64,000 nt of DNA from Pachyseris speciosa. Its lineage: Eukaryota > Cnidaria > Anthozoa > Scleractinia > Pachyseridae. Below the pieces are notes generated by a model, which was given only the letters and a program-made list of their open reading frames with translations, ran no database searches and had not been told where the DNA came from. A program made the translations under genes and the position numbers. Of this stretch, positions 11,584-21,243 are shown one piece after another (position 1 is the first letter of the stretch; each line of letters opens with the position of its first letter). The stretch lies in the NCBI GenBank assembly GCA_016490735.1, contig JAEMWC010000168.1, forward strand, positions 816,001 through 880,000. Reading direction: 5' to 3'.

Positions 11584-14570
11584 TTGGAAATGAAAGTCGA
11601 TTACGAACGTTTAATCACAGTGACTGTTTACTTTAATACATTTTACTTAACAACAACAACTTTATTTGCGCTTTTCTCTATCATTACACAGATATATAAA
11701 ATTAAACAAAGAAGAAACAGAACACGTGTATGTAACGATTTAGAGCCTGAAGACTGAAGTAACTGAAATGTTTTTTCGAGTCAGTCTCCAGCTACTTTAA
11801 GTCTAAGAGTTAAAAGAGATCAGACCTGTACATAAAGAGAAAATGCTACTGTAGAAAATTTAGAGTGATTTTTCTTTTAGGAGTGGTTTTAGTAATTTAA
11901 TCATTTTGAGATTACTTAAACGAAATGGAGATAACACGTTAATTGTGTTATAATGTAAACTACTTAGAATTGCTTTAAATTGCTTATGTTTTAAAGTTGT
12001 GGTAGGTCTTCTCTGTCATGTACAAACAAAAAACTTGTAGTTAATAACGCCTTTTCTTAGTCTACACGAGAACAAAATAATTTGTAACTTTATGATTTTG
12101 TCTGCTAGGATATATCGATCCCCAAAAGTGAATGAGTAGTCGAAAATGATGTATTGTGTTGCTAATATCTCATGACCTGTTTTAGCCTTGCAAAGGTTTT
12201 CGTAGCTTGTATTTTGCTTTGCATGAAAAAATCTAAGTAGGATATTATTATGGAAATTTGTCTTACGTGGTGATAGAAAGTTGATATAGATATTTCTAAC
12301 GCCTTGTCGTTCAGCCGTTTGTTGACCGTCTTTCGTGTCTTCAGAGCGTTTTGGTGATATCAGCTCATTAGGTTTTGTTACTGGTTTGGTATACAAGAAA
12401 ATCCCACTCGTCAAAAGGAGCTGACTAATTTTGGTTTTGTATATAAACAATTCTGAGTGGCTGTTTCAGTATTACTTGAATTAAATTTCTCTCACCACGA
12501 ACCATACGATTTCCACACAAATCATTGTACGAAATATTTTAACGCTTTTTAAATCCACTTATTTGTCTTCTTAACCGTTTTGCTGTTTCCCTCAAAATGC
12601 ATTGTTGTGAAATTAATTAAAGTAATCAGGGATTAACTTCGTTGAGGTTGATGTCGCTGATTTCGTTGTATTTATCCTTGAATTTTCTAAACGAAATTGA
12701 GAAAACATGTTGGTTGTGTCTGGCGTAAATAACTACTGCTTATGTTTCACAGTAATTGTAGGTCTTCTTGATTATGTACAAACAAAAAACTTGCAGTCAT
12801 TTGCCCGTTTTTAGTCTAAACGAGGACAAAATAATCTGTAATTTTGTGGATTTTTCAATTAGCAGATATCCCTGAAGATGACTAAGTAGTCGAAAGTGAT
12901 GTATTGCCTGTGATTTATTTGTTAATATCTCTTTTCGTAGCTTGTATTTTGATGTATGCCGACACTGTTATGCAAATTTGCCTTAAGGGGTCCTTGAAAA
13001 TACGTATAGATATTTGTAATATCTCGTCCTTCGGGTGTTTGTTGACCGTCAGTTTCATCTTTTAAGAGCGTTTTGAGTGAGATCAGCTTTTCAGGTTCCT
13101 TAGCGGTTTAGTATATCTGAGTCAATCCCACTCGATAATCAGAAGGTCCGTCAAAAGAGCTGACTAATTTTCGGAGCTCTATGAGTGGCTGTTTATTATT
13201 TCTCTCAAAATACATTGCTATAAGAGTAGTTAAAGTAATAAACTTTGTTGACGTTCATGTTGCTTCTGTTGTTTTTATCGTTGTTGGTAGTCCTGTCCTG
13301 TACTCAGCCAGGGATCCCAGAGAAGAGAGTGAAGCGTATCATCAGAATCACTTGATGTTGCAGGGGCAACATCAATCAGCCCATGTCGTCCCCAGTTATT
13401 TCACCTCTAGTAATTGAGTTTTGAGTGAGATCAGCTTTTCAGGTTCCTTGGCGGTTTAGTATATCTGAGTCAATCCCACTCGATAATCAGAAGGTCCGTC
13501 AAAAGAGCTGACTAATTTTCGGAGCTCTATGAGTGGCTGTTTATTATTTCTCTCAAAATACATTGCTGTAAGAGTAGTTAAAGTAATAACCTTTGTTGAC
13601 GTTCATGTTGCTTCTGTTGTTTTTATCGTTGTCGGTAGTCCTGTCCTGTGCTCAGCCAGGGATCCCAGAGAAGAGAGTGAAGCGTATCATCAGAATCACT
13701 TGATGTTGCAGGGGCAACATCGATCAGCCCATGTCGTCCCGAGTTATTTCGCCTCTAGTAATCTCCTTCCCAGGATCGGTTGACTTGCTCCCAAATATGT
13801 AGCAAGTTTACGGGTTCACCGAACGGAGTGGGTGTAGAAGGAGAGAGAGGCAAAAAGGAGGGAAAATATACCCTATTCTTTTGCCCCAGGCCTCCGCATG
13901 CAAGACACCCTCGTTTTTCCTTACTGGCGCCAAGTCCTTTCCTTCATTGCGATTCACTCTGGCGCCTTGGATCGGATTAGCTAAGAAGGTTCACCTTCCA
14001 AACGAAGCGTAAGAAAGTGGAACGGTTACACGCAATTATTTGGAGCTGCAAAATCTTGAGACTATCAATGGTTACTGCGGCGTTCACACTAGCTGATTCA
14101 AATAACCTTAAAAGCGCATCACCTGTCAGTCAAGTTTTAAAACATGCAACATTTTACCAAGAGTATCTTAGAAGCACGCCAACGAGAGGGTTAAGATTTT
14201 TAGCAGTTTTATTCAACAACCTCACAATCCAAAAACAGCGATCGAGGGCTTTGTTGCATTTCACCGACGAGCTGATTTTGGGATTTGTATTGCCCACCAC
14301 TAGCCTTCGTTCTACATTCCGGATGTGATCCTGTTTATATGTTCCTGTCATGCCTGTTAACGTGGTTAAGGATGGTACGTCCTATCGTTACTGCGCATGC
14401 GCTCTGCGCATCTTACTTGATGTCGTACCTGCAGTCTTCGTTGTATACTGCGCAAGCTTGAATTAACGACTGGGTCAGTTTGCGGTTTAGGTTTAATTTT
14501 CGATTTTGATTGGCTTTTCAAACAATCACAAATGACCGGAAATAAAGCGAACTCCAACATGGTACTGAAA
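11580..14570. other. Downstream block of module A
   Basis: Homologous to the sequence after the other three genes: about 24660-25186 plus 29458-31235, 43480-45700 and 56984-59800. Shared landmarks include ATGTACAAACAAAAAACTTG, CGAAAGTGATGTATTG, TTCCCTCAAAATGCATTG and CAGCCAGGGATCCCAGAG. No gene recognised. Small frames of 63-144 codons lack domains and are not conserved as frames between modules. Confidence 0.75.
13070..13765. repeat. 348-bp tandem duplication
   Basis: The block starting GTTTTGAGTGAGATCAGC at 13070 repeats at 13418 with only a handful of substitutions. The single-copy equivalents near 29880 and 44400 show that it is a local, recent duplication confined to module A. Each copy contains a short open frame of 78-84 codons; I do not regard these as genes. 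Confidence 0.9.
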
Positions 14571-15261
14571 TGAAAACTTCTGGATCAGAAGTTTTCGGAG
14601 TCGCGTGTTTCCAGGTAAATACATTTTACTCAACTTTTAGCTATTGTGTGGTCCTGTGTGATTTAATGGGGTTTTGAGGGGGGGGGGGGGGGGTGTTATT
14701 TTCGTAAACGAGCAATGACTGTGGACAGGCGTATCTTTTCCTCCCCTCCCTTCCCCCGCACCTTCGTCTTTCTGCCTGACTCCCACAGTCTTGGTTATAT
14801 TTGCATATCTCTCCAGTCTCCTTGTTCATATCCCAGGATCGTTTCCGCGACAGCAAACAGCTCTCGCTCGGCCCAAATACGCCTGCTCTGCAGGCGAGAA
14901 TCTGATCTTAAATGAAAGGCATGGCATTCCACACCTTACCTTCTACGGTGTCTTAGGTATTTCCGACACTTCCCTTTAGCTGATACCCTCGAGATTGAAC
15001 AAGGTGTCAGATTAGGAGAGGTTGTTAGTAAGGTGTGTCAGTCAGACCTTCTAAAGTATCCGTTGCAAGAACAAAAAGGACAGCGGACATTTCACAAACT
15101 GAACGCCGTAAATATCTTAGAAATTGTGCGCTGTCGCTTAATGGAAAAACAAACCTACAATATAAATAGAGTGGAACTACCATTTGAGCTCGTCTTCCAA
15201 AAGAATTCTATCTGCTTAATTAAGGGAGGTTATTTTGAGCCAGTGGTGCTTCAAAGAAGCA

Positions 15262-15372
15262 GGGATGGCGCAGTGGTGAGAGCGCTCGCCTCGCACCAAT
15301 GTGGTCCGGGTGACGCCATAAGTAGGCTGAGTTTGTGTTGGTTCTCGACCCCTCTCCGAGGGAACTTATGAA
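15262..15372 (+). mobile_element. SINE head fragment
   Basis: GGGATGGCGCAGTGGTGAG, CACCAATGTGG, a shortened B-box region and GGCTGAGTTTGTGTTGG place this with the SINE family at 7082. The B box is partly deleted. The same fragment lies at 32896-33000 in module C, where another SINE has inserted behind it. Confidence 0.6.
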
Positions 15373-15454
15373 GCTAATACGCAATTCCATGGCAGCCGAG
15401 CCATTGTCAAGGTGCCGGAGGGATCTCAAGCGCGCTGGACGTAAAACCATTGTG

Positions 15455-16428
15455 TAATAAATGGAGATTTCTTCATGGTTGGTGAACGCGTGCGATTTTT
15501 ATGCACGAGTTATGAAGAATCGCAAACGAACGAGAGCGTAGCGAACGGGTGAGTTTGCGGTTCTTCAAAACTCGTGCATGAAAATCGTACGAGTGAATCA
15601 GCCATGAAGTGATTATTTAATTTAGAAGAACTGGTATTTTGTTTCAAGCAATGATGACAACAGCCATAAGAGGATAAAGTCAGTTTTATTCACTCCAAGG
15701 TTCTAAAAGTTCAGCATCTTCTTTCAAAATTTGTACACGATGAAATGAGTATATTCACTCACAAACGTAAAAGCGTCACCATTTTATTTTCAAATTTTTA
15801 GCAAAAGGACAAAAACCTGAAGGAAACCTTACTATCCATCACGGTCCTTTAAAGGCCTTAGTCTCTTCCATCGTGGCAACGCTTCGATTGTAGCTGGGCT
15901 GACTGGTTAGCTGTGTTTATGTTGATCGAAAAATTGTCTCCTTGAATGACAGCTCCACTGAATAAAGCCATAGATTGGTGGCAGTCAGAAGTGGGTGGAG
16001 AAATGGCTGGATTAGCTGTTTCGTGCGAGGGCGTCTTTGCTGTCCTTCATTCTTAGCTTCTAAAACGGCTTGCAAAAGTTTACATCTCGTTGTATCTTTT
16101 GCAAGGTGGCTTAGCTCTCTTGTTCAGAAAAGAAATTCAGTGATAACCGAACCGGTGTCCACAAACCTTTCCTCCGACATTTTGAAAATAAAAGGCCGGT
16201 TTGGCGGGCGGCTTGCATGTTTTCGCGCCAAACAAGGATGACGTACTTTCTCGAACGATCACTTTTCACTGGTGGAAAACACCGTTCGTCCAATCAGACG
16301 CCGCGAACGATGATTTTTCACAGTGAAATTTCATCGTTCGCGTCAAGATTGGCCGTAACAAAAGAATTTTTTCATCACTGTTATTTCCGTGAGTAAATCT
16401 CAGTACTTATATAATAAAAAAAATTATA
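15455..16428. mobile_element. Module-B-specific insertion with terminal-region hairpin
   Basis: The module C paralogue runs straight through this point: CCATTGTGCAATAAA then ATAAGGTTTTTC near 33520-33555. In module B nearly 1 kb intervenes. It has a 39-bp inverted repeat near its left end and a second small dyad (GCGAACGATGA with its complement) at 16302-16340. No transposase is recognisable and the family is unknown. Confidence 0.5.
15489..15591. repeat. Inverted repeat, 39-bp arms
   Basis: Arms 15489-15527 and 15553-15591 pair with about four mismatches or wobbles around a 25-base loop. The cores are ATGCACGAGTT and AACTCGTGCAT. Confidence 0.8.
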
Positions 16429-18041
16429 AGGTTTTTTTTTATGGAAAACTTTACATTTTTGGAGAGAAAATAACGAACGTCATGTTGTTTTATTTTTTTC
16501 CAAAAATTATTTCTTGGTCTTTTTTAATACTGTTTGTGTGTCTAGGGTCGATTTGAAGTGATTAAGCGGGGTCTTCTACTGCTATGTTGAGAGACAGCAA
16601 TTTTGGCTTTTTTAACTGTCGTCGCTTTGTCATCAATATATGTATTTTTTTTCTTTAAAGTTCACTGAAACATAATCACTTGTCTGTTGACCTTTTGGTG
16701 CTTTTACAGTCACTTTGTTATCAGACGTACTGAGATTAAAATCTGAAAGTTAATCGCCGGCGGTCTCTGTCGCTCTCGAATTTTCTTTGTGGCAAATAAT
16801 GAGCACGGGGCGAGCACGTGGACAGAAATTTGGACGAGAGGGATTGGGACCAGACCAGGAAGTAGTGTACTCTAATTTACACTTGAAGGAGCTTAAGAGA
16901 AACGAGGGACTGTGAGAATTCGCATCTAAAAGTAACCAACGCTCCATGCTTTTTTAGCACTGATTTAATTTATTGCCCTTACTATACGATAACGTGACCT
17001 AAATACAAGTGATGGATTCACGAGTCTCCACTAATAACTATGAACAAACCCAGTTTTAGCACTGACCGAAAAACAAAACCGCGGGTTGACCTTCTTGTCT
17101 GTTGCTGCTGGGTGTGTTAAGGGTGCATTATAAAAATCCAGTCATCCAAGGCCGAGTTGTAAATATTGACCGGTTGCTATGAGATGACTGTGAAGGGAAT
17201 TTTCCCTTCGCAGGCTCCTTAAAGACATAACGATCAGTTAAGATTTCAGTGCAGTTCTTCGTTTCTCGAGGGCGTTGTCAGACCCGAAACAGCATTGCTT
17301 CCCATCATCGTCCACTGAAGACGAAGACTCTACAAGTCGATCAGGCGCCTGGTATGTTACAACTACACGTACCAAACTTGACAGTATCGTTTTTCACGGT
17401 GACTTTGCTTGTTTAATTCAGTAATTAAGCCCGTTTGTAAAATAACAGAGCACAAACACATTCCTGCGCAAATACAGCTGTTGATTTTAAGACTGTGTTC
17501 ACGCTTACTTTTAATATAACTTCACCGCAGCAAGCATCTGTGCTAACGATGCCGACTACAGTAAAATGTTACACTATTTAATTTACCTAAATTGAAAGAT
17601 AGAATAGTCGTGCCTGAAATATTACTTAATAACAAAGACGCATAATGCACAGCCCAAGACAACTACAAATGTAATTGATTCAATGTAGAAGAAAATGTGC
17701 CTCAATTCTATTTATGGGATGTCTGATGCAGCTTTGCTTTCAATGATTTTGCTCGTTGTACTCCACGCGCTCAGTCAATTCCTTATACAATTTGTCTTGA
17801 AGAGCTAGTGAAAAAGTAACAAAAGTAACTTTCACTGCGTCATCTCATAATGACATGATTCGCTGATGTAAAAGAACCTTCGCTCTTCAACTGTTGGTCA
17901 CGTGACCTGAATAAACGCCCTTACCTCACGAACACGTTTTCACCCCGCGACAACATAACCATTCATCAAACTCAAACACTGAAGTCAACGGGAAAATAAG
18001 TTCAATCGTCTTCAGTTTCTTGTGCCTTCGATACAATTTCG

Positions 18042-18986
18042 ATGGTTCAACAAACGACAGTTCTACTTTGCATTGACGACGGCGTCACAAACCCCGGTCA
18101 CAAACTGTACGCCGTCTGCGATTTGGCCCCAAAGCTCGTGCTCAACCATGTAACGGTTAAAAACGGTCTTAAAACGAGAATGGGTGGCAAACTTAGACTT
18201 CAACGTCTATGTAGTGATGACTCTGATTTTCCCAACAAATCAGAGGAAATGTGCCATTTTTTCGAGAAACGTGGCTATCCTTATTCTGTGGTTCAATCGG
18301 GCCATCACCGCGCTCAGCAGATTGATCAACGGTCAGCACTACAGACGTCACAAAAGGAAAAGAATGACAGAATTCCATTCACCCTCACATTTCACCCGCA
18401 TAATAACCCAGTTAAAGCCATCATTCTTTATAACTTTAAGATACTGCAAAATGATCCAGAAACTGCTAGAATCTTTTCGGAACCACCGCTGATTTCATTC
18501 AAACGCGACAAAAATGTAGGTAACTTTCTAGTTACAAGCGCATTCAAAACAACTGAACAACCTGGCACTTTTAAATGCGCGCGCTCGCGATGCAAAACTT
18601 GTCCTTTCATTCAAAACACTGACAAAATATCGGGCCCCAAGCGATCTGTTAAGATCACTGATCGTTTCACGTGTACCTCCGCAAATGTTATCTATTGCAT
18701 AACCTGCACATTATGCAAAAAGTTATACATCGGCGAAACAGGAAGACGACTAGGTGACCGATTCCGAGAACATCTTCGTGATGTTGAGAAAGATGACAAA
18801 GACGCATCCAAACCTGTCGCTCGGCATTTTAATCTCCCTAACCATTCCAAACAACAAATGTCGATCTCCGGCCTTTCCCTACATCAAGGTACCACGGAAA
18901 GCTGTAAAAATCTCGAGCAAAAACTTATCTTTCAAATTGGCACTCTTAATCCCCACGGTATCAACGAGCGCTTTTCATTCAATTAA
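18042..18986 (+). CDS. Penelope-like ORF, C-terminal part with GIY-YIG nuclease (314 aa)
   Basis: Remnant of the single ORF of a Penelope-like retroelement. About the first 45 residues come from flanking module sequence (its module C counterpart carries a stop), so the start is an accidental fusion. Residues from about 48 (LRLQRLCSDD, SEEMCHFFEKRGYP) match the region behind the reverse transcriptase, and IFSEPPLISFKRDKNVGNFL is the conserved linker. A Cys cluster (CARSRCKTC) follows. The GIY-YIG domain has VIY at 216-218, LYIGETG from 228 and Arg240 within GDRFREH; a downstream LEQKLI supplies the likely metal-binding Glu. The RT catalytic domain is missing, so it cannot transpose alone. Confidence 0.8.
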   Translation: MVQQTTVLLCIDDGVTNPGHKLYAVCDLAPKLVLNHVTVKNGLKTRMGGKLRLQRLCSDDSDFPNKSEEMCHFFEKRGYPYSVVQSGHHRAQQIDQRSALQTSQKEKNDRIPFTLTFHPHNNPVKAIILYNFKILQNDPETARIFSEPPLISFKRDKNVGNFLVTSAFKTTEQPGTFKCARSRCKTCPFIQNTDKISGPKRSVKITDRFTCTSANVIYCITCTLCKKLYIGETGRRLGDRFREHLRDVEKDDKDASKPVARHFNLPNHSKQQMSISGLSLHQGTTESCKNLEQKLIFQIGTLNPHGINERFSFN

Positions 18987-19124
18987 TTTATTCCTGTTTT
19001 TCACGTTACTATGTTACCACCAATAGCGTAGCTCCATCTTCTGTATATAAACCATACACAACCCACAATTCCTCGATTCGCTCCGACGAAGGGCTAACGC
19101 TCGAAACGTCAGCTAATCGAATCC

Positions 19125-19155
<31 letters not shown>

Positions 19156-19187
19156 CGTTGATAAACCAAATTTTCGTGTTTCACTCC

Positions 19188-19233
<46 letters not shown>

Positions 19234-19260
19234 TTAATGACTTCAATCTAGTCTCAATTC
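18182..19260 (+). mobile_element. 5'-truncated Penelope-like retroelement
   Basis: Only the C-terminal part of a Penelope-like element is present: the region after the reverse transcriptase fingers, the Cys-rich linker, the GIY-YIG endonuclease and a 3' tail. The tail holds a hammerhead-like motif and the block CCCACCGACGCAGC. The element starts abruptly at about 18182 inside sequence that is continuous in module C (near 35870), so it inserted after the B/C duplication. No target duplication was identified. Confidence 0.8.
19075..19123 (+). ncRNA. Hammerhead-like ribozyme motif in Penelope-like tail
   Basis: GATTCG (19075-19080) pairs with CGAATC (19118-19123) and CT with AG to form stem I with an internal loop. 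The core reads CCGACGA then GAAAC. Between them GGGC/GCTC form a 4-bp stem II with a TAAC loop. GTC follows GAAAC directly, so stem III would be only the self-complementary ACGT, implying a dimeric fold. Departures from consensus are C for U at core position 4 and one extra A before stem II. Hammerheads are known in Penelope-like elements; activity here is unproven. Confidence 0.4.

Positions 19261-19261
<1 letters not shown>

Positions 19262-19292
<31 letters not shown>
19262..19292. repeat. AAC microsatellite
   Basis: About ten AAC repeats just behind the Penelope-like element. They may mark its 3' junction. Confidence 0.9.
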
Positions 19293-19309
19293 GTTTATTC
19301 AGTATTACC

Positions 19310-20612
19310 ATTTTGTACAGGTGTTACCGAATTCACATCAGTTAATTTCAGATGACGTGAGCGGAAGTGTTGCTGAGTTTCCCTTCGGAAACAGACTGGA
19401 ATCTCAAAAGTAAGTAAGTTGGCTCCGGATTTTCAGGAATAATCCAAATTTATAGGATACTTCGGAAATTGTGATTATTTAAGTGTACCTTTGCAGTGGT
19501 AGAGAGTGTGGATTGTCGAGGGTAGGGTCGGGGCTTGAGTGGCGACTTAACAGCGTTAAGTGTTGTGCGTCCTTCCTCAGTCTAAAGATGGATAACATTG
19601 GTGTCCAGCAATTGCATACTTTTATAGATCAATACTACCACGTCACTCTTTATCAGCTGATACCAATAAAACAAATGCCCCAATCACTGGTGAACAAGCT
19701 ATGGCAATTTCTATACATATACGTAGCAAAGGTATAACGTGATAGAAACACACCTAATATTAGTTTTAAATTCTAATAACTCGAAAACGAGGTCGGTGAT
19801 CCGTAATGTTAAGAAGAAAGGCTAAATTGCGTAGGAGCGTTGTATATGAAAATTATTTCAAACCAACAAAGTGCAGTGATTTCGCGCTCGGACAACAGAC
19901 TGATTGTTTGTTTACAATTTCTGCGGCTGCCAAAAATTATTTCGCGTGTGATGTTATCATAAAAACAGTGCATAAACTCTATACGTCCAAGCAAATACTC
20001 CAGCCATTGTTGGGCTCAACATGTTGCGTGTGTTTCAACACCGTGAAGGGTGTTGTTGGCAGTTGTTGACAGCTGTTGGATGTTGTTGGGTCAAGTTGAA
20101 ACACCTTTAAATAATAACACCCAACATCATATACGCATATCAACAACGCTTGAAGTTTTTGGGTGAGGTGGGGGGTACACCTGAATATCGTTTTGTTTTG
20201 TTTTGTTTTTGTTGTTGTTGTTGTTGTTTTTGTTGTCGCTTAACGTGGATTTAATGTTAATAACTCGTTCGCGTTTGTGAATTTTTTGGGGATTTCTGTC
20301 TGTATTTGGGAAGAAATAACTTTTCTCAAAGGATTAGTTAAATTTAGGAAATATTGAAGATTTAATGAAGGGTTAAAATTAGAATTGGGAGTTGAAAATT
20401 AGTAGATGAACACCAAAACAGTTCCCTCAGCAACCTGCAATGCCCTTGTGGGGTGTCAACTGTCTTGTGGTGTTTCAAAACATTTTTTTTTACATATCAA
20501 TCCCTTCTTCAAACTCCTTAAAATTGAACTCAAATTAACGTGTACCCTCACCTTAAGCCTGTTAATAGCGGGAATTTGCTTGGCCACTTAGATGGATCAG
20601 GTCCACGTGTTA
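19310..20612. other. Proximal upstream block of module B
   Basis: Collinear with 37540-38992 in module C, from CACATCAGTTAATTT to GGATCAGGTCCACGTG. It includes a GTTG-rich stretch at 20020-20100 and GTTTT/GTT repeats near 20190-20235. No gene recognised. The beta promoter would be expected nearby, but no core element stands out. Confidence 0.7.
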
Positions 20613-21181
20613 TGTATCAGTCGATTCCAAAAGTGCCCATCACCTCCGGGCATACCCCGGGTATTTGATCCGAAATTTGTCCCGCATGGTGGGGTATTTG
20701 ACTTTCTGTTAACCATTGGTCGGCAGTCGCCTGCAAAAGGGTTTCGCGCGTCTTCCGCGCCCAAATATTCATTCGTTCATCGCGGGAGCCGCTTCGCTCC
20801 CTTCACTTTAAGATTCCGCGTAGGTTTTCCTTTGTTTACTAAATACACAGTTGATATGCCTTTACTTAAAAGTTTGGAGTGCCGACAAAAGAGATCGGAA
20901 AGGAGTTTTGGCGTACATGCAATTTTTTGGATTTGGTTTGAAAAAGGTAGCGATTTAAAAATAAAATATTCATTATGAGCGGGAAGCGTGCCAAAATGCG
21001 TCATGCAACGAGTGATTTGCTATAGATTTACATGATTTGCTCTTTTTAAGGCCCTGACAGTGCGGCATTTGACCGTCTAAACTGGAAATACAGCGGGGCA
21101 TTTGAACAAAATTTTTCAAAAAAGTCAAATGCTCGGGTGCTTGCCCGGGGAGAATGGGTGCTTTTGGAATTGACTGATACA
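20613..21181. mobile_element. 569-bp MITE with about 50-bp inverted repeats
   Basis: The ends TGTATCAGTC and GACTGATACA extend into imperfect inverted repeats of about 50 bp (TTCCAAAAGTGCCCAT opposite ATGGGTGCTTTTGGAA). TTA flanks both sides. Module C at 39126-39147 shows the empty-site form, CCACGTGTTATTTTAAC. A TTA target duplication suggests PIF/Harbinger, by inference. No transposase inside. Confidence 0.75.
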
Positions 21182-21243
21182 TTATTTTAACAACAAAAAT
21201 TGATTTGCTCGAAGGTTTCATTGAAGATGATGCCTGGCTGAAT

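Larger units (their letters stand above)
14571..18180. other. Distal upstream block of module B (beta type)
   Basis: Collinear with about 32400-35890 in module C. Landmarks are GGTGTGTCAGTCAGACCTTC, GGCGCAGTGGTGAGAGCGC, AAAATCTGAAAGTTAATCGC and GAAGGGAATTTTCCCTTC. Module B alone carries an extra stretch of about 970 bp (15455-16428). Module C alone carries the SINE and the tRNA-like element. No gene recognised. Confidence 0.75.

Noticed and set aside
12016..12450. 144-codon minus-strand frame behind gene A
   Set aside because: Low-complexity AT-rich composition, no domain, and not open in the paralogous downstream blocks.
13181..13783. Two similar 78-84-codon frames suggesting a small gene family
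   Set aside because: They exist because of the 348-bp tandem duplication. The single-copy equivalents elsewhere lack the frame.
14676..14693. Long G run, and the C run at 44811-44829, as possible regulatory quadruplex sites
   Set aside because: Simple homopolymers in gene-free blocks with no conserved partner in the other modules, and prone to length error.
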